Of a stretch of 64,000 nt of DNA, positions 24,101-33,290 are shown piece by piece. The position numbers and the translations under genes were made by a program. Each line of letters starts with the position of its first letter. The first letter of the stretch is position 1. Below the pieces are notes generated by a model, which saw only the letters and a list, made by a program, of their open reading frames with translations, was not told the origin of the DNA and ran no database searches. The DNA comes from Phytophthora colocasiae (lineage: Eukaryota > Oomycota > Peronosporomycetes > Peronosporales > Peronosporaceae), in the NCBI GenBank assembly GCA_018806915.1, contig JAGKQI010000087.1, forward strand, positions 806,001 through 870,000. The letters run 5' to 3'.

Positions 24101-25272
24101 ATCTCGGAAAGAAGTGTCGTAACTTGATCGACTACTTCGAGGGAATCCCAGGTGTATCCCCGTTGCCGGTCGGATACAACCCGGCCACATGGATGCTCGA
24201 GTGTATCGGTGCCGGTGTTGGAAACACAGCGGCTGACAGTACGGATTTCGTGCAGTGCTTCCGCAACAGTGCACTTAACCGATCTCTTGTTGCTAACATG
24301 GCGAAGGAAGGTATCACCGTTCCATCCCCGGATCTCCCGGAGATGGTCTACTCGGAGAAACGTGCTGCTGATTCGAAGACGCAGATGAAGTTTGTGGTGT
24401 GGCGCTTCATTCAAATGTACTGGCGAACCCCCAGCTACACCCTCACGCGAATGTACCTGGCCCTGTTCCTCGCCATCGTGTTTGGCCTTATTTTCGTGGA
24501 CGTCGACTACGCTTCATACTCTGGTCTCAACTCTGGTGTCGGTATGGTGTTCGTCGCTGCTCTCTTCCAGGCAATGATGACTTTCCAGAGCGTTCTACCG
24601 CTAGCTTGTTCCGAACGTGCTTCATACTACCGTGAACGCGCTGCCCAGACGTACAACGCTCTGTGGTACTTCGTTGGATCAACAATCGCTGAAATTCCCT
24701 ACAGCTTCGTCAGTGGTGCTCTCTTCACGGTAGTGTTTTACCCGTTCGTCGGCTTCACTGGCTTTGGTACGGCACTACTGTTTTGGCTGGCGATGTCGCT
24801 GATGGTTCTCATGCAAGTGTACATGGGTATGATGTTCGCCTACGCGATGCCAAGTGAAGAGGTGGCTGCAATTATCGGACTACTGTTCAATTTGGTGTTC
24901 ATGATGTTCATGGGTTTCAGTCCTCCGGCTTACTCGATCCCTTAAGGCTACACGTGGCTGTACAAGATCTCGCCATTGCGATTCCCTCTATCGATCATGG
25001 AAGCTCTCGTGTTCTCAGACTGTGACGAACTACCGACCTGGAATGAAACGACTCAGGAGTACGAGAACGTCGGGTCTCAACTCGGATGCCAACCGATGGC
25101 CGACTCGCCTGCTACTGTCGGCCACATTACGATCAAGGAGTACACGGAGCAGTATTTTGGCTTCGAGCATGACGATATCACGCGCTACTTCTTCGTGGTG
25201 ATCGGGTGCATCATCCTCTTCCGTATCCTCGGATTGATCGCACTGCGCTACGTCAACCACCAGAAACGGTAG
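21163..25272 (+). pseudogene. PDR/ABCG full transporter A4, nearly intact, late nonsense codon
   Basis: Best-preserved copy. ATP-driven exporter of hydrophobic compounds across the plasma membrane by family. Open from the ATG at 21163 for 1260 codons: Walker A1 GQPGSGKS at residues 116-123, signature VSGGERKRV 249-257, Walker B1 269-280; TMD1 with about six hydrophobic segments; Walker A2 GSSGAGKTT 794-802, NBD2 signature region SVEQMKRLTIG near 896-906, Walker B2 VIFLDEPTSGLD from 916; TMD2. TAA at 24943-24945 replaces TCA (Ser in A1) in YSIPSGYTWL. The same frame then continues 109 codons to TAG at 25270-25272. A truncated product would lose the extracellular loop and last helix. It could be a true pseudogene, a recently disabled allele, or a sequencing error; it is the only copy with just one lesion. 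Confidence 0.85.
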
Positions 25273-25500
25273 ACGATCGACTTTGGCGATGCAGTTGCTG
25301 AGCTACTGCACTACTAGGTGGATCCATCTTGCCTACGTTTTACATCGACAAATACACTGCTACATTTGCCTCAAGCAGCCTTCTAGCGTTCGGAATGATG
25401 GCCGACGTCAAGGTGACCATAATCTAACTGTTGTCACTTGTCAAACCGACCTCGCATCGACATGATGGTGCTGATGCCGTTGGATTCACTCGAGCAGAGG

Positions 25501-25525
25501 TGCGACTCTGAACTTCAGAGTCGCA
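25501..25525. repeat. Perfect 12-bp inverted repeat
   Basis: TGCGACTCTGAA, one C, then TTCAGAGTCGCA. It lies about 230 bp beyond the A4 stop and could act in 3'-end formation or be an element remnant. A second small one, CTTCAG-A-CTGAAG, follows at once. Confidence 0.6.
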
Positions 25526-25823
25526 TCTTCAGACTGAAGATCCAGCTAACAAATGGAGCAGGCATCAACTCGAGATGATGGCATGTACCCGCCATCATCA
25601 CGGCACCGCCGGATCGTATGTGTCTCGCTATTGTTGTAGGTTAGTCTGTTTGTATTTGTTACATCTGCATAGCCGAGCACACAGATGTATTTCTATATCA
25701 CGATATATCTGAACCATTACATTTTGCAAACTCCTTATGCGTTTCAGGCGGTGCTGGCCATAATCGGCAAATCAACGAGCGGCTCACCCCAGAATGACGC
25801 GCACGAGCTGCTACAGTATCAGA

Positions 25824-26016
25824 TACAGTATGTAGCGTAAATAGTGAACGGGTCGTAAGCTTATAACCTACTATATTGCATGGAACCAGGTCCACAACCA
25901 CACAACTGAACTTACCGACTAAAAATCCAGTACGTTTGCTGCACCGCTCATCGTCACTTTATACACTACGACGCAGAATATATATCAGGCGTTCACTACT
26001 TACGCTACATACTGTA
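25824..26016. mobile_element. Small TA-flanked MITE (Tc1/mariner type)
   Basis: Inverted termini CAGTATGTAGCGTAAATAGT...(left, 25826) and their complement (right, ending 26014) match at 24 of 25 positions. TA lies on each side (25824-25825 and 26015-26016), as for Tc1/mariner insertion. The internal 139 bp has no coding capacity. No matching autonomous partner is in this window; the mariner at 30760 has different ends. Confidence 0.7.
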
Positions 26017-26336
26017 CTTCGAAGTACATCTACTTGAATAGAATGGAGCTCCACGTGCAGGTGTACTTGTATCACATGCGAATGAAGACTTATTAAGTGC
26101 GGATGTTGCTTTACTACATATACTAGTACTATATTTCGTTCCGATCGTCTAAAAATCGTAATAGTCGTAACGTAACAGTGCGATATTTTTTCGATGATGC
26201 CATGTTGAGCAGCTTCTGTTTTCGGGTGATGATGGCGCTGTAGCCTTATTTATGGCAGCGATATCGTTTTGCCACATTTCGAGTCAATGAATTTTTGGCT
26301 CCAAACTGCAGTTTCAGTACCACAAATAAGGGTGTT

Positions 26337-26430
26337 AGTCCCACGCCGTACCGCCACAATCATCAATGTGTCACACAGAGCGGTAGTGCTTGCTTATGGC
26401 CACTGCAACTGGACCAAACTGCACGGTTTA
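26337..26430. repeat. Upstream block shared with A3
   Basis: Contains CAGAGCGGTAGTGCTTGC and CCACTGCAACTGGACCAAAC, matching 13469-13556. It lies about 130-220 bp before the A5 ATG and is probably part of the ancestral promoter region. Confidence 0.65.
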
Positions 26431-26509
26431 CCCGCACAGCACTCCGCGTGATCGCTCGGTGTCTGTTCGTCCGTCCACCCCGGCGCTGGTTTGACAGTTC
26501 CGGTTCACT

Positions 26510-26522
26510 CACTTTCCATTCG
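26510..26522 (+). promoter_or_regulatory. Oomycete initiator before A5
   Basis: TCACTTTCCATTC, an exact fit to TCAYTTYY, followed by CATT, lies 34 bp before the A5 ATG. Confidence 0.55.
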
Positions 26523-26555
26523 ACTGCGCAGCGCACAAGTAGCACAGCAGCAAAC

Positions 26556-27347
26556 ATGGACATTTCCACACAACCGTCGCCGACCACGGCCAAGAAGCTC
26601 GGGCTTGAGTCGGGTCAGGCCCTCATGGCCGAAGGCCCACAGGTCCTACACGAGTATGTCGCTTCTAAGATCGGAGCCGCCATGGGCCGTGCCATGCCTC
26701 AGATGGACGTGCGGTTCAACAACCTGTCAGTGAGTGCCGACATCGTCGTGGTGGACGACCCGGGCGTCAAGCACGAGCTACCGACCCTCCCGAACACCAT
26801 GAAGAAGGCGTTCGTAGGCCCCAAGAAGCGCGTGGTCCGCAAGGAGATCCTCAAGAATGTGAGCGGCATGTTCACTCCCGGCAAGATCACCCTGCTTCTA
26901 GGTCAACCTGGTTCGGGTAAGTCGTCGCTGCTCAAGATGCTCAGTGGTCGCTTCCCGATCGAGAAGAACATCACCGTGGAAGGTAACATCACCTTCAACA
27001 ACGTCCAACGTGAACAGATCATCAAGCGTCTACCACAATTCGTGGCGTACGTGAACCAGCGTGACAAGCACTTCCCCATGCTCACAGTCAAGGAGACGCT
27101 CGAGTTCGCACACAAGTTCTGCGGCGGTGAATTGTCGAAACGCGGTGAAGAGATGCTGTCCAAGGGGTCACCCCAGGAGAACCTGGAGGCACTCGAGGCG
27201 GCGAAGGCCGTGTTCGAGCACTACCCGGACATCATCATCCAACAGTTAGGACTGCAGAACTGCCAGAACACCATTGTCGGCGACGCCATGACGCGCGGTG
27301 TATCCGGTGGTGAACGCAAACGTGTGACGACCGGTGAAATGGAGTTC
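26556..27347 (+). pseudogene. PDR/ABCG transporter A5, 5' piece (NBD1 part)
   Basis: First 264 codons of A5, from the ATG at 26556 (MDISTQPSPTTAKK): Walker A GQPGSGKSS and the signature VSGGERKRVTTGEMEF are present. The open frame stays clean up to GAG TTC at 27347, where the YR retroelement begins. The rest of the gene lies 10.6 kb downstream (37944-38534, repeated from 43059). An in-frame extension upstream of the ATG (to 26295) overlaps the promoter block and is not believed to be coding. Confidence 0.9.
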
Positions 27348-27770
27348 CTTCACATCTTCGTCATCGTGGGGAAAAAAGGGGAAAATCTATGGAGCTCGAG
27401 GTTACGGAGCTCGAGGTACCAAAAAATCATATGTGTTGACCAAAATAAAAATAGTCAACACAAATTTTTATTTTATTGCAAATGAATTAATTACCTCATA
27501 GCGGTTATTCTAGTGAATATTCTAGCGGTTATTCAATGAGTAGTGGTTATTCTAAGAGTACTTTGGTGTTTATTATGGATCCATTAGTTAAATGTATGCT
27601 GCATCGCATACTCATGAGATGTTTTGCTACTTTTCAGTATTCGGTTACGAAACCCACATGGCCTCCTTTTCAATATTTGGTTATGAAACTCACGTGGCCT
27701 GTAAAACAAGGCGTGAAACCTACATTTGCCTTTGAGTTTTGCTCTTTTCAAGTGCATTCATTATTTGATT

Positions 27771-29580
27771 ATGGCTTCAACACCAACATCGGCACCACCT
27801 CCACCAACAACCTCGAGCTACATCATTCCGCCACCTCCGGAACAAGTATTTGACTCTTATGAAGAGGCAGAGACTGCCCTTCACGAGTGGAATCGGCGCC
27901 AAGTTATTGACGTGACAAAGGCCCATAACAAGAAAAACAAGGCAAAAGAAATTCGACAACGTGATTTCCAATGCGACCACTACGGAAAAACCAAGAACAC
28001 ACGTCACATCCGAGAGGAAGATCGAGTTCGTACACAACGGGGAACAAGCAAAATTGGGTGCAAGATGAAGATTCGCATTGAAGCGGTCGATGCGAACAAT
28101 GTGACCGGAAGTTGGAAAATAGTCCATCTTAATGGATCCAACATCCACAACCACCCCGCCTCTCGTGACCCGAGCTTTCACCCCGGTCATCGCCGTCGTG
28201 ACATGGAACGTTTGACGTCGTCGGACTTGTCTCACACAGACTTAGTTGCTGCTCAGACAGCTGTGGGTGTGTCACCTCAAGTGGTTGTTGCTACAATTAG
28301 AAGTGCTGATCCGGATACAGCAATTATCGCGAAAGATGTGTCGAACAAGAGAAAAATTCAAGTCGTCGGGAGGCACTGGCTGACGACACACCGACTGAGT
28401 TGCTGCTAAAGAAATTGGAAGAGCACAACTTTTTTAAGGTTGATGTAGACAAAGCAACCTCTAGACTCCGGGCTTTGTTTTGGTCACACCCAGGAATCAA
28501 GGAATTTTACGCTTGGAATTCTGACGTCATGGTTATGGATTGCACATACAAGACTAATAATTCCGATCTACCACTACTGAACATCATTGCTATGACCAAC
28601 ATGAACACTGTGTTGCCAATTTGCCCAATGTTTTTTACCCGGTGAAAAGAAGAAGATTTCCTCTGGGCTTTACAACAGTTGAAAGAGATGCTTGAATCAT
28701 ACAATATTTCGAAGCCATCAATTATTCTCACCGATCGCGACCAAGCTTGTATGAATGCGCTGGATCAAATGTTTCCTGATGTCCCTGCTCTCGTCTGTCG
28801 GTGGCATATGGACCGAAATGTTCTTGCCAAAACCCGGACAGTTCTTGGCCAACTTGAGAATCCGAACCCTGCTCCTGGACAAGACAAGTACGAGAACACT
28901 ATTGAGACCAGCGAATTTATGAATTTGTTCTACAAGGCTGCTGATTCGTCGAATGAGGAAGAGTTTGTAAAGTGCTGCGCGGAAATTCGGTCGTGTAACT
29001 CGGAACTTGCAGACTATCTCGATCTTCACTGGTGGAAATACAAGACAAAAGTTGTGCGCTGCTGGACTTCGCAATATTTGCATTTCGGCTATCGTGACAC
29101 GTCTCCAGTCGAAGGTACACACTCGAAGTGCAAGAGATGGCTGGAAGTCGTCTAAAGGAAATTTGCTGACTGCTTTTGAGAAACTGCTGCCATGGTGGCA
29201 AACTTGTATCAAGAACACAAGTTTAGATATCGAGCGAGATGTTGGGAAAATTTCGCACATCTTACAAGACGAGCGGTACTCGGCGGTAGTAATGTTCATC
29301 AGCAGATACGCTTTGAACGAAACCGCAAATTTGTGGAAACAGGCTGTGGAAATTGTTACCAAGAAAGATCGATCGCACCCTGTACTGGTACTTTCCGCCG
29401 CACAAATGGAAGACCCTGTGTGCATGAGATCATCGAGATTGTGAAATCTAATCGACAAAAGAAGCTACAGGTTCAAGACTTCCATGCTCACTGGCTGACT
29501 CGTCGTGGCATCGCAGAGGACTCGAGAGCAAGAGTGTTAGAACCAGCCCACTACAATCCAAGAAGTCTAAGAAACGTAAG
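27771..29580 (+). pseudogene. MULE transposase, degraded
   Basis: The start is the ATG at 27771 (MASTPTSAPPPPTT). The N-terminal part looks like a FAR1/WRKY-GCM1-type zinc domain (GCKMKIRI...IHNHP). The transposase core has D in VMDCTYKTN (about 28535), D in LTDRDQACMNA (about 28725), the CRWHMDRN helper motif and E in PVEGTHS (about 29110), as in MULE DDE enzymes. A C-terminal SWIM-like GRPCVHE follows at about 29410. Lesions: a 2-nt insertion near 28348 (MULE-2 is open there), TGA at 28643-28645, and frameshifts near 29150 and 29390. It is inactive as read. Confidence 0.85.
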
Positions 29581-30530
29581 ACAAAATCGCACAAGAAAAA
29601 TCACGGCAGTTCAGGCACGGCCAGAGATGCAACTTTCAGCGAGCGTGTCGACCTTAATCATCCAGCGACCCCACCATCTACACAGCCAACATTTACGGAG
29701 CTACTCACGTCTACTAACTCCTTCTTCGAAAATGCCACTGAACCAGTCACTCCAACTTCCGCCATTGAGAGTTGCTTTTAAACCAAGGCCAAAGCGATGA
29801 AGGCAACGAATCAGAGACGTCTTACTTTCCGGATTACCTGCCACCTCGGGCATGGGGGTACGCTAGCCGTGGGCATTTCTAAGAGTTACGGAAGAATTTA
29901 CAGAAAGAAAGACTTTGCTGTAAAGTTTCGCAAATATATGACATTGCATTACGAATTTGTTCTTTTGTTTGAAGGAAAGCTAAGAATCGCATTGTCTATT
30001 TGTGCTTACGCTACTGTTTGTTCAACGTCTCCACTTACAGTAGTCTCCTCTCGTTTATTTGCCATTTCTTTCAGATTGCCAATAGTTGTAGTTAATCTCC
30101 GTGAACCAAGGTGGGTAATGTTTAGTTTTTATTGCAAATAAAAGCAAAAAACTACTACAGGTAGCCAGCCTTATAGCGCACACAGCCGAAGCTTAGCGAA
30201 TAACTCACACTACAATGGATTATACTCAAATAAGTACAGTCGGCGATGTTGATGCACAGTTCACAGTTCTTCGGCCCCGTGCTCACCTATCCAAAGCAAT
30301 CCGATAATTCAAAAGTATCGTCAACAGCCCTAATTAGCCTTGCAAGCAACCGAGAAATGATCCTGTGAGTTGTTTACAAAACTGACTGTGATAAAAATAC
30401 TTCTTCGCGCTACAGTATTATACGTTTTAATGGAGTTCACGTACAACAGCGACATACTAAGCTTCATCTGGTTTGCCCAATTCTCCGAATTAAATATCGT
30501 ATTAACCCTTTGACAATAACTGTCGGATTT
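29581..30530. other. MULE-1 3' non-coding part
   Basis: Short frames only. A plus frame continuing to about 29800 (rich in Arg, Ser and Pro) may be the degraded transposase tail. The rest is AT-rich, with nothing recognisable before the right inverted repeat. Confidence 0.5.
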
Positions 30531-30759
30531 AATTCATTTGCAATAAAATAAAAATTTGAGTTGACTATTATTATTTTGGTCAACACATATGATTTTTTGG
30601 TACCTCGAGCTCCGTAACCTCGAGCTCCATAGATTTTCCCGGAAAAAAGGTGTCAGCTGCAATTTTGTGGATTAGCGACCCGATCGCGCGGACGCTAGCG
30701 TTCGCGCAGTGGGTGTGGAGTGGTGGGCCGCTTTGGCGTAGCAAAAGGCAAACTGACTA

Positions 30760-32216
30760 CACCTTTTAACCTTCAAAATGTCAAAAAGAAAATTCAATAC
30801 GTCAAAACGTAAATTCAAAACGACACAGGCGTACAAAACCAATATTATATTTTCATCACTAAAGACAGGGTATTATCAACTAAAGTGTTTTTTAATGGCG
30901 GGAAGGAACGGCGCCAAAACTGCTGGACGGTGTTGATTCTAGCGCTCCATCCAACAATCGCCCCACGCTTCCGTGGTCCTAACACATTCTCTAATACTAC
31001 GTTCAAGAAGCAAGCTACCCTCCACTACGAATCTTCTATGCTGTACGATGAAGCAACCATCAAGCGCGTTCTGCGCGCCGCCAATGCTGGCAAAGACTGG
31101 AAGGATGTTGCGGTGAAAAACGACGTTAATCTACGCTCGGCATACCGCTGGATTGCCGCAGCACAAACTAACGATGACTGGGAGGCGTCGCCAAGAAAGC
31201 CTCGTGGTGGAAAACGCAACGCTAAGATCACGGAAGAGCACGTCGCCTACTTACTGTCTATTCTCGACGAAAATTGCTACCTTACCCTTGACGAGTTAGT
31301 CGACGCGCTGAAGCGCGTTTTGAGGTAAAGGTTACTCGGCAGACAATCAAGCGTCATCTCGATGCCAGGATGTACACAATGAAACAGACGCACCGGGACA
31401 ATAACTACCGCAACCTGACCAAGAACAAGCTACTACGCCGTGACTACATCGTCAATCTGTTAGCCTACAAGGCTGAAGGTAAGCATATTTTCTATGTTGA
31501 CGAAACTAACTTCAACCTGTGGTGTTCTCGCCGGCGTGGACGCAGCTTAAAAGGAAAACGCGCGGTCGACCAGAACACCGCCGGTAAAGGTTCCAATATC
31601 CATGTGATTGCCTGCATCTCCGAGGACGGGCTAACGTACTCAGAGACACAGTTTGGCTCCTTTACTTCGGAGAAGTGCAATGCGTACATGCGTCGACTCC
31701 TCAGGCACATCTCCCAAACATCATCGCTGGACAACGTGGTGATTGTTGCTGATAATGCTCCTTGCCATACTCACGTCGAAGACGTCTTCAAGGAAGACGA
31801 GTTTGCTGGCGCAGCACTCCTTCGGCTGGGGCCTTATTCCCCCATGCTTAATCCGATCGAGAATTGTTTCTCCGTTTTCAAGTCAATGGTGAAGCGATTC
31901 TTGGCTCAGCACCGCAAAGCAATCCTCCAAGTACCGCCGCATCGAACAATCAAGGAGCATCGCGAGGAGTACCTTCTGATGGCTGCAGAACTACTCATCG
32001 AGGAGGCAATCACTCCTCGGCTCTGTTCCAACTGTTCGCTGCACACGTTCAAGTTTCACGCAGCAGCTATCCAGATGAACGACATGCCTGTTGGTCATTA
32101 ACCTTTGTAACCGAATTATAAGAATTTGGATCGACGCCCTTCTTTATCTGTGTCGTTTTGAATTTACGTTTTGACGTATTGAATTTTCTTTTTGACATTT
32201 TGAAGGTTAAAAGGTG
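30760..32216 (+). mobile_element. Tc1/mariner-type DNA transposon, 1.46 kb
   Basis: Inverted termini of at least 60 bp begin CACCTTTTAACCTTCAAAAT (left) and its complement (right). A TA target duplication lies at 30758-30759 and 32217-32218. The target is the A2 repeat of E1: removing the element joins GACTA to ATTCTAACC, as in the uninterrupted copies at 37757 and 42872. It encodes a DDE transposase with one frameshift. Confidence 0.92.
31038..32101 (+). pseudogene. Tc1/mariner (IS630-like) transposase, one frameshift
   Basis: The first ATG in the frame is 31038 (MLYDEATIKRVLRAAN). The N-terminus has a helix-turn-helix-like stretch (DWKDVAVKNDVNLRSAYRWI). The first part ends at 31328; a 1-nt loss near 31315-31322 moves the frame, and coding continues from about 31318 through 31370 to 32101. 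Catalytic residues are the Asp in YVDETNFN, the Asp in VADNAPCH and the Glu in MLNPIENCF, with about 35 residues between the last two. The DNAPCH and GPYSP(M)LNPIE motifs are typical of the DDE_3 superfamily. Two copies of the product would cut at the termini. As read it is not functional. Confidence 0.88.
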
Positions 32217-32404
32217 TAATTCTAACCTACTCTTGCCGGTGGAGAGTCTTCAGCTACCGGTTCGATGACTGGTCGAGGCGCTCGTGCCCAAACGGACGGT
32301 AGAGGTGCTTCCAGCACCATTTGGTTTTGACCATACTTGTTGAACACCGATTCCTCGTGTCCGAAAACCCGCTCTTCAGCTTCAAGCTGACAGACACCCA
32401 TTTC

Positions 32405-32497
32405 CTTCACATCTTCGTCATCGTGGGGAAAAAAGGTGTCAGCTGCAATTTTGTGCGGATTAGCGACCCGATCGCGCGGACGCTAGCGTTCGCGCAG
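32405..32497 (-). repeat. B1 internal repeat of E1
   Basis: 93 bp, from CTTCACATCTTCGTC to TTCGCGCAG, matching the outer B2. Four bases (TTTC, 32401-32404) separate it from A2. Its inner end overlaps the last 38 bp of the recombinase frame. Confidence 0.88.
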
Positions 32498-33290
32498 CCC
32501 CACTTGGATGATCAGGTTGATATGCCGTACGAGTTGCCGCTTGACCCATGCGCTTGGCGAGCTGAAGCGTGGATGCTGGGGCATCGTGGATGTATGCCCG
32601 GTAGGCATCTGAGGCCCACCGACCGTGCATTCGAATCGTGTCGGCGTTGACCCCTGCAGCGTGTAGTGCTGTTGCACCACCTGTACGCAGAGAGTGCGTT
32701 GAGATCCCGCTTGGATCTTCCTTGCAGAGTATTGCTGCCGCCTTTAAGACCTTGGTCATGGTGTTGGATGACAGTACTTGATGGCGCCTGAACGTGCACA
32801 GCGGGTCCGTTGGTGACAACTTGAGCTTGGTGGCGTTGCACTTGAGTAGTAACGCAGCAAATACCGGACACACCGGTGCTTGGCCACTTTTTAGCATAGT
32901 CCTTGTAATCGATTGCCCATTCTGGTCGGTCTTGCTTCCTCGAAGTTTGATCTGGACTGAGCTGGCGGTCTTGAAGTCTCCTGTTACCGATCCGTTGACG
33001 TCTTGGACGCGCCCATCGCGGACTTGTAAGCAGTATCCGTGACGCTTGCCTCTCGAGGACAAATATTCAGATCCTCTTAAGCAAAAGAAGTAGCCCAGCA
33101 CCGCAGCCCCACAAATGACGCGGTGTTGGGCGACTGACGTGTTGCTTGCGGTTGCGATAACTTGGAGCATGTTGATTGTAACTGCGGCGCGTTGACGTCT
33201 TGGAGCGCTGAGTCTTCGCATCCCTTGGAGGACGAGTTCATGTTGAGGCTGGAGGACGGGCTGAAGCCGGCGACGAGACGATGACACCAT
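32460..33290 (-). CDS. Tyrosine recombinase of E1
   Basis: Open from the ATG at 33290 (MVSSSRRRLQPVLQ), 276 codons. It shows the tyrosine recombinase signature: Arg I in YFFCLRGSEYL, the HxxR box in HSLRTGGAT, then HGRW, and a Tyr in AYRAYIH as the likely nucleophile. In YR retrotransposons this enzyme integrates a circular DNA copy by strand exchange in place of a DDE integrase. The frame overlaps the end of the RT frame by 53 nt in another phase, so expression probably needs frameshifting or a separate start. The frame is intact, with no stop. The short N-terminal part before the catalytic domain is less certain. Confidence 0.88.
   Translation of the reverse strand: MVSSSRRRLQPVLQPQHELVLQGMRRLSAPRRQRAAVTINMLQVIATASNTSVAQHRVICGAAVLGYFFCLRGSEYLSSRGKRHGYCLQVRDGRVQDVNGSVTGDFKTASSVQIKLRGSKTDQNGQSITRTMLKSGQAPVCPVFAALLLKCNATKLKLSPTDPLCTFRRHQVLSSNTMTKVLKAAAILCKEDPSGISTHSLRTGGATALHAAGVNADTIRMHGRWASDAYRAYIHDAPASTLQLAKRMGQAATRTAYQPDHPSGAARTLASARSGR

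Larger units (their letters stand above)
25273..26336. other. Intergenic between A4 and A5, AT-rich, with a MITE
   Basis: No gene is supported. It contains a hairpin at 25501-25525, the MITE at 25824-26016, and AT-rich sequence of unknown origin. TCGTCTAAAAATCG near 26146 resembles TCGTCTAAAAACTAC near 14207 upstream of A3. Confidence 0.5.
27379..30640 (+). mobile_element. MULE DNA transposon (MULE-1), 3.3 kb
   Basis: Long terminal inverted repeats of about 110 bp start GGGAAAATCTATGGAGCTCG at 27379 and mirror to 30640, with a few differences. A 9-bp target duplication GGAAAAAAG lies at 27370-27378 and 30641-30649, as expected for Mutator-like elements. Each end carries a doubled GGAGCTCGAGGT. 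Inside the left end GCGGTTATTC-like motifs repeat (about 27500-27555), and a 36-bp tandem repeat (GGTTA(C/T)GAAAC...) lies at about 27636-27700. The target is the B2 repeat of E1. Confidence 0.9.
27348..30709 (-). repeat. B2 terminal repeat of E1, split by a MULE
   Basis: Pieces 27348-27378 and 30650-30709 together make 91 bp that match B1 (32405-32497) except for a 2-nt gap (TTTTGTGG against TTTTGTGCGG). A 19-bp spacer separates it from A2. Confidence 0.85.
30729..32400 (-). repeat. A2 internal repeat of E1, split by a mariner element
   Basis: Pieces 30729-30759 and 32219-32400 total 213 bp, the same length as the outer A copy at 37731-37943. Both share CGCTTTGGCGTAGCAAAAGG and end CAGACACCCA. 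Confidence 0.87.

Noticed and set aside
26295..26555. Upstream extension of the A5 frame as an 87-residue leader
   Set aside because: It overlaps the initiator and the block shared with A3, and family members start at MDxxx/MTxxx just before the LGLESG motif.
29581..29800. Separate Arg/Ser-rich gene after the MULE transposase
   Set aside because: In phase with the SWIM-like tail and inside the MULE. More likely the degraded C-terminus.
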